From: Longibacter salinarum
Lineage (GTDB): Bacteria; Bacteroidota; Rhodothermia; Rhodothermales; Salinibacteraceae
Direction: 5' to 3'
DNA length: 64,000 nt
NCBI RefSeq assembly: GCF_002554795.1
Contig: NZ_PDEQ01000001.1
Location: 1-64,000 of the forward strand
Shown here: in pieces, positions 54,509 through 62,898 of the stretch
How the letters are laid out: every line of letters starts with the position of its first letter
Position numbering within the stretch: the first letter of the stretch is position 1
Notes under the pieces: generated by a model
Told to the model about the DNA's origin: nothing
Databases searched by the model: none
Seen by the model: the letters and a program-made list of their open reading frames with translations, nothing else
Made by a program: the position numbers and the translations under genes

Positions 54509-56548
54509 ATGAAGCGCTTACTGATAGGATTACTCGTTTTCGCGTGGGTGACCGCGGCGCCGACGGCAGTCACCGCACAACAGGCTGCTTCCTTGCCCGA
54601 TCAGGCCGTTTCGGCCGAGGCGTACGAGGGAGAGGACAGCGTTCTGTCGCCCAAGGACATTGCCAAAATCAAACAGGTTGGCGACGCCGTGCTATCTCCG
54701 GATGGAAAGCATGTCGCATACACGCTGTCTGTGCCAGCGGACCCGACGAAAGCCAACGAGCCGGCCAAGAGCCAACTCTGGGTCGCAAATGTAGAGACCG
54801 GCGAGACCACGCCATTCGCGACACGGGGAAACGTCCGGGACCTCGCTGTGCGACCTGGACACCGGTCACTCACGTTTATTGACCAGCTCGGCGACGCAGA
54901 GACGTCTCGTCTCTACGAGATTCCGCTGGGAGGCGGCGAAGCGACAGAGTTGTACTCGTTCGAGACATCGATCTCGGGCTACGACTGGGGGCCGGATGGG
55001 GAACGAATTGCCTTTTATGCATCGGACCCCGACGCGGAGGACGTGGAGTCCGAATTGCCGTATCAGCCAGAGATTTACGAGGAAGACCTGACGTTTTCTC
55101 GTGGATACATCGGCACGGTCTCGGACACGTCCACGATGCGCATCGATACGGATCGGAGTGTATCCGGCGTGACGTGGAGTCCCGACGGCTCCCGGCTCGC
55201 TATTCTGTCGGCCCCGACGCCGCGCGTCGACGACTACTACATGAGCCGCGAGATTGGCATTGTCGACCCGTCAAGCGGAGAGGTTGTCGGGACGGTAGAG
55301 CACGATGCGAAGCTCGGAGGTCTTTCGTTCAGCCCCGACGGATCTCGACTCGCATTCATCGCCGGTGGGGACATTCACGATCCCATTGACGGCCGCCTCT
55401 TCGTCGTATCGAGCGAGGGGGGGACACCAACCGCGCTGATGGACGAGTTCGAGGGCAAAGTCGAGAGCGTCCGATGGGCGGATGCACAGACGATCGAATT
55501 TCTCGCGAGCGAAGGTGTGCATGCCACGCTGGGTCGGATTCAGCACGACGGTTCTGGCATGGAGCGCGTGATCTCCGGGGATGGACCCGTTCTCCACAGT
55601 CTCGATGCTGCGAACGGTATACACGCCTTCGTGGCCGATACACCGACGCACCCGCGCGAGGTGTACGTGATGATGGACGGTACGCCAGAGCGTCTCACGA
55701 ACCACAACGCATGGCTCGACGACGAGCGCATGGCGCCGCAGGAGGTCGTCACGTACACGGCAGAGGATGGACAAGAGCTACAGGGATTACTTATCCACCC
55801 GCTCGACCGGGAGGAAGGCAAAACCTATCCGCTTATTACCGTCGTGCACGGCGGGCCGGAGGCTCACTACGACGACGGCTGGTTGACCGGGTACAGCATG
55901 CCAGGTCAGATGGGCGCAGCGCGCGGATATGCCGTGTTCTATCCCAACTATCGAGGAAGCACCGGTCGGGGCGAAGCCTTTGCCAAAAGCAGTCAGGGTG
56001 ACCTGGCAGGGAAGGAGTTCGACGACATCGTGGACGGTGTTGATGCCCTCATCGAGCGTGGACTCGTGGACGTCGATCGCGTGGGGGTAACCGGCGGCTC
56101 GTACGGCGGATACGCGACGGGATGGATGTCAACGCGCTACACCGATCGGTTTGCGGCCGGAGTCATGTTTGTGGGGGTGTCGAATAACATCTCGAAGTGG
56201 GGAGAAAGTGATATCCCCGAGGAGCTATATCTCGTTCATGCACGGAAGCGTATCTGGGACGACTACATGGGCTACCTCGAACGGAGCCCGATTTACCATG
56301 CGGGCGATGCAGATACGCCGCTCTTGATATTGCATGGCAAGGAGGACCCGCGGGTGCACCCGAGCCAATCGCTCGAATTGTATCGGCACATCAAAACACG
56401 GACGGATACGCCGGTTCGCCTCGTTTACTATCCCGGAGAGGGTCACGGTAACCGGTCCGCGACGGCTCGGTTTGACTACAATATCCGGATGTTGCGGTGG
56501 TTCGACCGCTTCCTGACACCGGACGCTGGCGCTATCGGTGCGCGGTGA
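54509..56548 (+). CDS. S9-family (prolyl oligopeptidase-type) serine peptidase
   Basis: A 679-residue protein. An N-terminal signal peptide (MKRLLIGLLVFAWVTA) is followed by a beta-propeller made of WD40-like strands (residues about 40-400, e.g. SPDGSRLAILSAP, SPDGSRLAFIAGG). The catalytic domain has nucleophile GVTGGSYGGYATGW, acid HGKEDPRVHPSQS and base YPGEGHGN. The acylaminoacyl-peptidase branch is the best fit. It is probably periplasmic and degrades short peptides. Confidence 0.92.
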   Translation: MKRLLIGLLVFAWVTAAPTAVTAQQAASLPDQAVSAEAYEGEDSVLSPKDIAKIKQVGDAVLSPDGKHVAYTLSVPADPTKANEPAKSQLWVANVETGETTPFATRGNVRDLAVRPGHRSLTFIDQLGDAETSRLYEIPLGGGEATELYSFETSISGYDWGPDGERIAFYASDPDAEDVESELPYQPEIYEEDLTFSRGYIGTVSDTSTMRIDTDRSVSGVTWSPDGSRLAILSAPTPRVDDYYMSREIGIVDPSSGEVVGTVEHDAKLGGLSFSPDGSRLAFIAGGDIHDPIDGRLFVVSSEGGTPTALMDEFEGKVESVRWADAQTIEFLASEGVHATLGRIQHDGSGMERVISGDGPVLHSLDAANGIHAFVADTPTHPREVYVMMDGTPERLTNHNAWLDDERMAPQEVVTYTAEDGQELQGLLIHPLDREEGKTYPLITVVHGGPEAHYDDGWLTGYSMPGQMGAARGYAVFYPNYRGSTGRGEAFAKSSQGDLAGKEFDDIVDGVDALIERGLVDVDRVGVTGGSYGGYATGWMSTRYTDRFAAGVMFVGVSNNISKWGESDIPEELYLVHARKRIWDDYMGYLERSPIYHAGDADTPLLILHGKEDPRVHPSQSLELYRHIKTRTDTPVRLVYYPGEGHGNRSATARFDYNIRMLRWFDRFLTPDAGAIGAR

Positions 56549-56610
56549 TTCGAGCAGGACCGTTTCGTTCTGCCGTCGTCAATTCGAGACGGAACCGGCT
56601 GTGATATAAT

Positions 56611-56647
56611 GGGTGCCTTCCGTGCCATGCGTGTATGGAAGGCACCC
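56611..56647 (+). terminator. Hairpin after the S9 peptidase gene
   Basis: GGGTGCCTTCC (56611-56621) pairs perfectly with GGAAGGCACCC (56637-56647). The following GACGTTTATA is only weakly T-rich, so it may need a factor. It lies about 60 bases after the peptidase stop. Confidence 0.6.
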
Positions 56648-56680
56648 GACGTTTATACAAATTAATGCAGACGCTTGCCC

Positions 56681-57451
56681 ATGAAGCAACCCACAATGTT
56701 CGTAACCGGGGCTGCCTCAGGAATCGGAGAGACGGTCGCACGCCGGTTTGCTGAAAAGGGCTGGTTCATTGGACTGTATGATCGAAATCGAGACGGTCTC
56801 GAGCGTGTACATCGCGATCTCGGCCCCGAGAACTCCTGCTTTCGGCCGGTCGATGTCACAGACCGGGAAGAGGTTGAGCAGGCTGTCGAGCACTTCTCCG
56901 AAGCCACAGGGGGAAGAATGGACACTCTGTTTAACTGTGCCGGCGTGCTGAAAATCGGGCGTTTCGAGACGATGGATCCGGACGACCTCCGGCACGTGAT
57001 CGACGTGAATCTGACGGGGATGATGCTCGTGACTCGCCTCAGTTTTCCCATGCTCGAGGCAACCGACGGCGCGCGTGTGATCTCAATGGCGTCTGCATCA
57101 GCCGTCTACGGTACGCCGGAACTAGCAACCTATTCCGCAACGAAGGCCGGTGTGCGGACGCTCACGCAGGCGCTGAATCTCGAGTGGGCCCACCACGATA
57201 TCTACGTCTGCGACATCGTGCCGCCGTACGTGGACTCTCCCATGACGCGACAGGCGGTTCGAGCATCCAGCATGGATCGAATGGGGGTAGACCTCACACC
57301 GACAGACGTTGCTAATGTCGTCGAGCAAGCCGTGAACGAGAATCGCATTCATTGGCCGGTCGGAAAGCAGTTCACCTGGCTGTATCGTGCGTCGGAGGTT
57401 CTGCCATCGAATGTCGTTCGCCTCATCATGCGTTACACGTCGGGCTTTTAG
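56681..57451 (+). CDS. Short-chain dehydrogenase/reductase
   Basis: A 256-residue protein from ATG 56681. The nucleotide-binding TGAASGIG, the NCAG motif, the catalytic serine in ISMASASAVYG and YSATK (Tyr-x-x-x-Lys) are intact. The acidic residue in the first Rossmann strand (GLYDRNRDG) suggests NAD(H). The substrate is unknown. It is convergent with dnaA and has its own strand-specific hairpin upstream. Confidence 0.92.
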   Translation: MKQPTMFVTGAASGIGETVARRFAEKGWFIGLYDRNRDGLERVHRDLGPENSCFRPVDVTDREEVEQAVEHFSEATGGRMDTLFNCAGVLKIGRFETMDPDDLRHVIDVNLTGMMLVTRLSFPMLEATDGARVISMASASAVYGTPELATYSATKAGVRTLTQALNLEWAHHDIYVCDIVPPYVDSPMTRQAVRASSMDRMGVDLTPTDVANVVEQAVNENRIHWPVGKQFTWLYRASEVLPSNVVRLIMRYTSGF

Positions 57452-57512
57452 ACGCAGACGACATGTGCCGCTTTCTCATCGATTGAGTGCTGGTGCGAAT
57501 GCGCCTCCATGC

Positions 57513-57542
57513 AAAAAGCCGCCGGGGCAAACCCGCGGCGGC
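57513..57542 (-). terminator. dnaA terminator
   Basis: GCCGCCGGGG (57518-57527) and CCCGCGGCGGC (57532-57542) form a GC-rich stem with one unpaired base and a CAAA loop. On the minus strand it is followed by TTTTT (57517-57513). It lies about 50 bases past the dnaA stop. Confidence 0.85.
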
Positions 57543-57591
57543 GTTGACAGCACGTGTGGTCGTCGGGGGAGCAACCCGCAGCATGATCTCA

Positions 57592-59304
57592 TCACATGCC
57601 GGGTCCGCCGATCGATCGTTTCAGTTCGTCAATCTCTTGGCGGAAGTTCGATTCTACGTCCAGTCGGTCCGACACCTTCTTGTTGGCATGGATCACCGTG
57701 GAGTGATCCCGACCGCCGAATCGTGAACCGATGCTCGCGTACGACTCGCTCGTGAGCTCGCGGCAGAGGTACATTGCTGTCTGACGGGCGGCTGCGATCT
57801 CTCGCTTCCGGGAGCGGGAGAGGAGGTCGTCAACCGAGAGACGATAGTAATCGGCAACCGTTTCGATGATGGAGCCGCACTCGACTCGCGACGACGACGT
57901 ATCGTCAATCTGATCGTGCAGAAGCTGTCGCGCCGTCTGCATACTCAGCGTTTCATTATCGAGCTGAGCAATTGCCGCAAGCCGGTTGAGCGCCCCTTCA
58001 AGTTTACGGATGTTACTGTCAATCCGGTGGGCGAGAAGCTCGACCACCTGCGGGTCGACATCGATATTCCGCCGACTCGCCTTCCGTTGCAGGATCGCAA
58101 TACGGGTTTCCAGGTCCGGCCGTTGGATATCGGCTGAGAGTCCCCACTGGAAGCGGGAGAGAAGTCGCTCCTCGATCCCATCGATCTCCGACGGAGGACG
58201 GTCAGCGCACAGGACGATCTGCCGTCCGTGCTGATGCAGGTCGTTGAAGATATGGAAGAACTCTTCCTGCGTCTTCTCCTTGCCACCAAAGAATTGGACA
58301 TCGTCGACGATGAGTAGCTCGGCCTGACGGTAGTATGCCGAAAAGTCCGCAATGGAATTGTTCTTCACTGCACGGACGAACTGACTCGTAAAGCGGTCGC
58401 TCGACACATACAGGACGGATTCCGTCGTTTGCTTCTTCAGTGCGTGGTTGGCGATCGCCTGTGCAAGATGCGTTTTGCCAAGGCCAACCCCACCGTAGAT
58501 GAGAAGCGGGTTATAGTTCGTCTCGCCTGGTGACTCGGCGACAGCGACAGCAGCGCTTCGTGCCAGCCGGTTTCCGTCTCCCTCGATAAACTCGTCGAAC
58601 GTGTACGACGCCTTGAGGTGGGAGGGAGGGGTCGAAACTGTCCGGCTGGATGAACTTGAACCACTTCGTGACGAGCGCTGCCGATCCGGTCGATTGACCT
58701 TTTTGTGCGCTGGTGGGCGTCGGTTTTCAGCACTGCGTCCACGACTGCCCGAGCCTCGCTGAGTACGCGAGGGACGTGTCCGTGGATCGCCCGTTGGGGA
58801 GCCGTCGCCGGCGAGAGCTCCTGGGTGCGCGGCTGCTCGGGCCAGATCCCTCGAGTCTCCCGGAGACTCTGACACCCTTCCTGATGACGACGGTGACTCG
58901 CTAGCTGAAGTCCGAGTCGGCATGCCCGTTCCAGCACCGCTCGTTTCAGAACGGGGTGACGTGCCGGACCGGTCGCGGCGGGACGAACGCTGCTGCGCTC
59001 CGTCCGACGACGCTCGTCCGTTCTTCGTCTTCTGGGAGGACGGCTCGGCAACGCGGAACTCGATCGCTGTCTTTTGACCGACTGCTTTCGAGACCGCCTG
59101 CTGAAGGTTGTTGTTGAACCGGCTTTGCAGATACTGCGCGTTGAATGCCGTCGGTACCTCAAGGATGAGATACACGCCGTCATCCTCGTCTTTCAAAGAG
59201 ACGGGATCGATCGGCACCAGCCAGTTCTCCACTGTTTGGCTCGGGATCTCCTCACGGAGGTGCTTGAGCGTAGCGGTCCAGGCATCTGTAGCTGAAGGTA
59301 CCAT
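57592..59304 (-). CDS. dnaA: Chromosomal replication initiator DnaA
   Basis: A 570-residue protein from ATG 59304 (MVPSATDAWTATLKHL); the open frame continues to 59361. Domain I occupies about residues 1-85. Domain II is an unusually long Ser/Arg/Pro-rich linker of about 140 residues. Domain III has Walker A LIYGGVGLGKTHLAQAIANH, Walker B LLIVDDVQFFGGK and the arginine finger region. Domain IV ends with the DnaA box-binding GGRDHSTVIHA. DnaA melts oriC and also acts as a transcription regulator. It reads away from two DnaA boxes that lie just upstream. Confidence 0.96.
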   Translation of the reverse strand: MVPSATDAWTATLKHLREEIPSQTVENWLVPIDPVSLKDEDDGVYLILEVPTAFNAQYLQSRFNNNLQQAVSKAVGQKTAIEFRVAEPSSQKTKNGRASSDGAQQRSSRRDRSGTSPRSETSGAGTGMPTRTSASESPSSSGRVSESPGDSRDLARAAAHPGALAGDGSPTGDPRTRPSRTQRGSGSRGRSAENRRPPAHKKVNRPDRQRSSRSGSSSSSRTVSTPPSHLKASYTFDEFIEGDGNRLARSAAVAVAESPGETNYNPLLIYGGVGLGKTHLAQAIANHALKKQTTESVLYVSSDRFTSQFVRAVKNNSIADFSAYYRQAELLIVDDVQFFGGKEKTQEEFFHIFNDLHQHGRQIVLCADRPPSEIDGIEERLLSRFQWGLSADIQRPDLETRIAILQRKASRRNIDVDPQVVELLAHRIDSNIRKLEGALNRLAAIAQLDNETLSMQTARQLLHDQIDDTSSSRVECGSIIETVADYYRLSVDDLLSRSRKREIAAARQTAMYLCRELTSESYASIGSRFGGRDHSTVIHANKKVSDRLDVESNFRQEIDELKRSIGGPGM

Positions 59305-59442
59305 AGATGGAAAAGGGGCGAGCGAAATCGTTCTAAGACGGTCGAGTCCGCCGGACGACAACTATCGGGAGGGCCCGCGGTAATTAGCGGAATGAAAAGG
59401 TAGACGCGATGCGACGTGAACGCAAGTGAAAGTCACTGCCGA

Positions 59443-59482
59443 TTATCCACTGTTTTTCCCCAGGCAAGAAACGTTATCCACA
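59443..59482. promoter_or_regulatory. DnaA boxes upstream of dnaA (candidate oriC or control region)
   Basis: TTATCCACA (59474-59482) is a perfect DnaA box and TTATCCACT (59443-59451) differs by one base. Both have the same orientation and are about 140-170 bases upstream of the dnaA start. Only two clear boxes were seen, so this may be an autoregulatory site rather than a full origin. Confidence 0.65.
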
Positions 59483-59489
59483 ACCAATC

Positions 59490-59946
59490 CACATTGCCGC
59501 CTGGATCGGCTAGAAACGCGTATTTTCCGACGTGGGAACGTGTCGTTTCCGGGATGCTGCTCCTGAAGATGAGCAGCAGATTGACGCGAAGGGCATATTC
59601 GTTTCGCGACTTCTGCATACGAGCCGGGTAACCCGTATCCCTTGGTTGACCTCTGTATCTACGAAGTAGCGTCCGGGCGCGGGGGACGGGGTACCGTCCC
59701 GTTCGTCGAAGGAATCCGCGGGGCACTTTTGGCTCCCGCGGCGACAGGCATCAACTTTCTTTTCCCATCGGTGATTCTACCAACCAGACAATATCTGGCA
59801 TCTTCGCCCATTGCTCACTGGATGGGCTTTATCGCGTGCCTGTCCGTGATCCAAGAGATGATGGAGATGCCCCGGTGATGTGGATCTACATCGCCTTCGA
59901 ATCGACCTTCATCGTTGCCGGGCGGGGGCAAGATTATCAGTAACAC
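59490..59946. other. Intergenic region upstream of dnaA
   Basis: About 450 bases with only short unsupported frames. Its adjacency to dnaA and to DnaA boxes makes it a candidate part of the replication origin, but no clear AT-rich unwinding element or iteron array was found by eye. Confidence 0.4.
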
Positions 59947-59981
59947 AAAACGTCCCCTCCCAGAATGGAAGGGGACGTTTT
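59947..59981. terminator. Bidirectional terminator hairpin
   Basis: AAAACGTCCCCT (59947-59958) pairs with AGGGGACGTTTT (59970-59981), giving a T-run on each strand. It lies about 175 bases downstream of the small minus-strand gene 60156-60560, which it may terminate. Confidence 0.8.
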
Positions 59982-60155
59982 GGATAAACAGCTTCCGGTC
60001 GTCGCCGGGTGCACCGGCAGTAGATCCTCCAGCAAGAGATCTCGTGTCATAGAAGGTCATCGCCACGACCCACAAGGGGTCGCCGGTCAGCGATGCTTCG
60101 TTGTGTGCGACGCCACGGGACGGACCGGACAGCTTGTACGAAATCGGGCGTGGTA

Positions 60156-60560
60156 CTACATCTGCGCGACAGCACTGCGTACCGCTTTCTGTGGAGAAGA
60201 GCTGGGGGACGACTTCTGAACCACACCGTTGCTCGATCCAAGTGATTGGATGCCCGAACCTTCATCCGACGTATCTGGTGATCCCAGGTCGGAATCCAGG
60301 CCAGATGACGCCGAGGGGTCAGGTGTGACGAGACGAACCGCTTTAATAAGAAGACGGATTGCCGTCTGCTTCCGCGTCGAGGAGACCGGCATATCGTGGA
60401 GGAGACGAACGAACTCCCGAGCACACGTTTGCAGTCGCTCGACACGTTTCGACTCTTCAGCATCCAGACGACTCATTCCAGACTCGGTGGAAGGAGTGTC
60501 GTCGTTCTTGGTAGCGTGGGAAGACGCGGGGCCTTGGGATGCAGTCGAGGAGGTACTCAT
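60156..60560 (-). CDS. Small unrecognised protein
   Basis: A 134-residue protein from ATG 60560 (MSTSSTASQGPASSHATKND). The core at residues about 30-80 is a likely helical pair (ESKRVERLQTCAREFVRLLH, then KQTAIRLLIKAVRLVTP). Both ends are Ser/Pro/Asp-rich and probably disordered. A terminator follows downstream and an open intergenic region lies upstream, supporting a real gene. It sits between dnaA and the sigma-54 regulator. I do not recognise the family. Confidence 0.5.
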   Translation of the reverse strand: MSTSSTASQGPASSHATKNDDTPSTESGMSRLDAEESKRVERLQTCAREFVRLLHDMPVSSTRKQTAIRLLIKAVRLVTPDPSASSGLDSDLGSPDTSDEGSGIQSLGSSNGVVQKSSPSSSPQKAVRSAVAQM

Positions 60561-61118
60561 TACGGTGGGTCCGTCGGCAGTATCGTGTGGGGCCGGCGAC
60601 TCGCAACTAGATTCCCACCAGCGTGGGAGCATGGGTCCGGCTCCGAGCGCGTGTCGGGGTGCGCCCGAAGCCGGTGCGAGGACCGCATGGCCAGTCCATT
60701 TATATCCAATTGCAGTGCCAGAAATTACGTGGATGAATCTAAACCCCCACAGATCCGCTCAAAGACGGCAAAATAAGCTGTCAGTTCAGCATATCTTCAT
60801 CTAGTCCCGTATTCGTTGTTGCCTGTCAACGGTCAAGGATGTATCAGGGTTTGCGTGCATGTCTCACCCGAAATGTGCGATCTGTTCCTGGTGTGTCTCA
60901 CGTGACACACATTACGACACGAGTACCGTTTCGACCTTAAGGTGTCGGTGGCTCCAACGGCTTCGATTCAGCAGACGCACCACACCCTAGCAGAAGAATG
61001 TTTAAACGGTTCTCTTCCCAACGCGGAGCCGCTGCGAGGACACGGTTTGGGCGATCCCGACGATATCAATCGGAAAACGTATAAGAACGCCAGTACGGCG
61101 ATCACCCTTGTCGGCGTT
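60561..61118. other. Regulatory intergenic region with a dyad
   Basis: No gene is seen in these 558 bases. A near-palindrome TGTGTCTCACGTGACACACA (60894-60913) is centred on the perfect 8-mer TCACGTGA. A minus-strand sequence at 60705-60720 reads TGGCACTGCAATTGGA, matching the spacing of a sigma-54 promoter, but its -12 element is GG instead of GC. Confidence 0.35.
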
Positions 61119-62813
61119 CTACTCGATGCCGTATTCGTCCAGCCGTCGGTAGAGCGTTGCCCGGCTAATTCCCAGAAGTTGAGCCGCCTCCGTACGATTT
61201 CCATTGGTTTGCTCAAGGGCTGCTCGGACTCGCTCCGCCTCCGATTCCGGCTCCGAACGAGTTGAAGAGATTCTACCGTCGTGCTTGATCTCGGGAGGGA
61301 GGTCTTCCTTCTCCAACGTCGGGCCGCTTGCCCGGATAAGGGCCGATTCGACAGCGTTACGCAACTCGCGTACGTTGCCCGGCCATTCGTAGTCGAGAAG
61401 GTGTCGCATTGCATCGTCGCTCAGGCGTTCGACGTCCTTGCCCATCGTGGCTCGGCCGCGGCGGAGGAACGTTCGAACGAGAAGGGGAATGTCGGAGCGA
61501 CGGGCTCGAAGCGGGGGAAGCTCGACGCGCGCGATGCGGATCCGGTACAGAAGGTCCTGGCGGAAGTTGCCAGCGTCGACTTCTTCGAGCAGATCCCTGT
61601 GTGTTGCGGCGATAATGCGAACGTCAACGGGGCGGCTCGTCGTTTCACCGAGGCGCGTAATCTTCCGTTCTTCGAGCACGCGGAGCAGCTGGCGCTGAAC
61701 CTCCAGCGGCACGTCGCCAATCTCATCCAGGAACAGTGTGCCGCCGTCGGCGGCCTCGAAGTAGCCTTCGTGGTCGTCGACGGCCCCCGTGAATGCACCC
61801 TTTCGGTGACCAAAGAGCTGACTTGCAGCGAGGTCTTTGCTCATCGCCGCGCAGTTGACCGGGATGAACGGACCATCGTGACGTGAGCTGGCATCGTGGA
61901 TCGCGCGGGATACAAGCTCTTTCCCGGTTCCTGTTTCTCCGTGAATCAAGACCGTCGCATCGACGGACGCCACGGAACGAATCTCCTGGAAGACCTGCTG
62001 CATCGGCTCGCTCTTGCCGACGATGTCGTTAAACTCGGTCTTCTCGTCCAACATGCGCCGCATCTCGTGGACATCTGTGACGTCCGCGAAGGTGAATATA
62101 TGTCGGCTATCGTCGCGTGGATCGCGGCGAACGCTAACCTCAAGACGTACCTGCGTGTCGTCGTCATGCTCGATCGTGACCGGCACGACGGTCTGCGAGT
62201 CGTTGCTCATCCGGCGCTTTAATACCGCCAGCGTATCGTCGGGAAAGGGGAGCGCGGAGGTCCAGTCGCGGTCCGTGAGCGCGCTCGGTGGTTTGCCGAG
62301 CATATGAGAGGCTGACCGGCTCACAAACGTGAGCTTCCCGTCGGATTGCGTCATCGCGGTTCCCTCGTTCAGCCCGTCGAGAATCTGGCGGAGGTCGTCC
62401 CGGTAGCGGGCGACGCGGCGCTCCAGGGCATGGGTGCTCAGAGCGACTTCGATCGATGCGTATAGCTCGCGCTCCTCGAACGGCTTGATAACGTAGCCGA
62501 ACGGTGCCGTCTCTTTTGCTCGTTCGAGTGTCTCGTCGTCACTGTAGGCCGTGACGAAAACAACCGGTACGTGCAGCTTCGTACGAATCTGCTGGGCTGC
62601 ATCGATGCCGTCCATTCGGCCGTCGAGCCGAATATCCATCAGCACGAGATCGGGTTCGGTCTCTTCTGCTCGTTGAATGGCTTCGCGTCCGCGGAGCTCG
62701 TGTCCGACGACGTCATAGCCGAGATTCTCGAGTCGGTCCTCGAGCTCCATCGCAACGGCGAATTCGTCCTCGACAATCAGGATTCGTGCGGCGGCGTGCA
62801 TTGTATTTGACAT
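61119..62813 (-). CDS. Sigma-54-dependent response regulator with PAS domain
   Basis: A 564-residue protein from ATG 62813, which follows the kinase by 85 bases; the open frame to 62984 is not conserved in type. Residues 8-125 form a receiver with the phospho-acceptor in DLVLMDIRLDG and the FVTAYSDDET and GYVIKPFEERE segments. Residues about 140-250 are PAS-like. The AAA+ domain has Walker A HGETGTGKELVSRAIH, the sigma-54 contact loop HRKGAFTGAVD and GGTLFLDEIGDVP. The C-terminus is a Fis-type helix-turn-helix (NRTEAAQLLGISRATLYRRL). It activates transcription by remodelling sigma-54 polymerase. Confidence 0.94.
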   Translation of the reverse strand: MSNTMHAAARILIVEDEFAVAMELEDRLENLGYDVVGHELRGREAIQRAEETEPDLVLMDIRLDGRMDGIDAAQQIRTKLHVPVVFVTAYSDDETLERAKETAPFGYVIKPFEERELYASIEVALSTHALERRVARYRDDLRQILDGLNEGTAMTQSDGKLTFVSRSASHMLGKPPSALTDRDWTSALPFPDDTLAVLKRRMSNDSQTVVPVTIEHDDDTQVRLEVSVRRDPRDDSRHIFTFADVTDVHEMRRMLDEKTEFNDIVGKSEPMQQVFQEIRSVASVDATVLIHGETGTGKELVSRAIHDASSRHDGPFIPVNCAAMSKDLAASQLFGHRKGAFTGAVDDHEGYFEAADGGTLFLDEIGDVPLEVQRQLLRVLEERKITRLGETTSRPVDVRIIAATHRDLLEEVDAGNFRQDLLYRIRIARVELPPLRARRSDIPLLVRTFLRRGRATMGKDVERLSDDAMRHLLDYEWPGNVRELRNAVESALIRASGPTLEKEDLPPEIKHDGRISSTRSEPESEAERVRAALEQTNGNRTEAAQLLGISRATLYRRLDEYGIE

Positions 62814-62898
62814 GACAAAAGGTGGGTTCGGCAGGACGAAAACGGGCTGCCGGAGGCATGCACCGGCATGGGGCAGTTCGAGACGCGTGGATTCAGCC

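Noticed and set aside
59433-59726. Minus-strand 97-codon frame over the DnaA boxes
   Set aside because: It has no plausible start context and runs through the candidate origin; composition is typical of noise.
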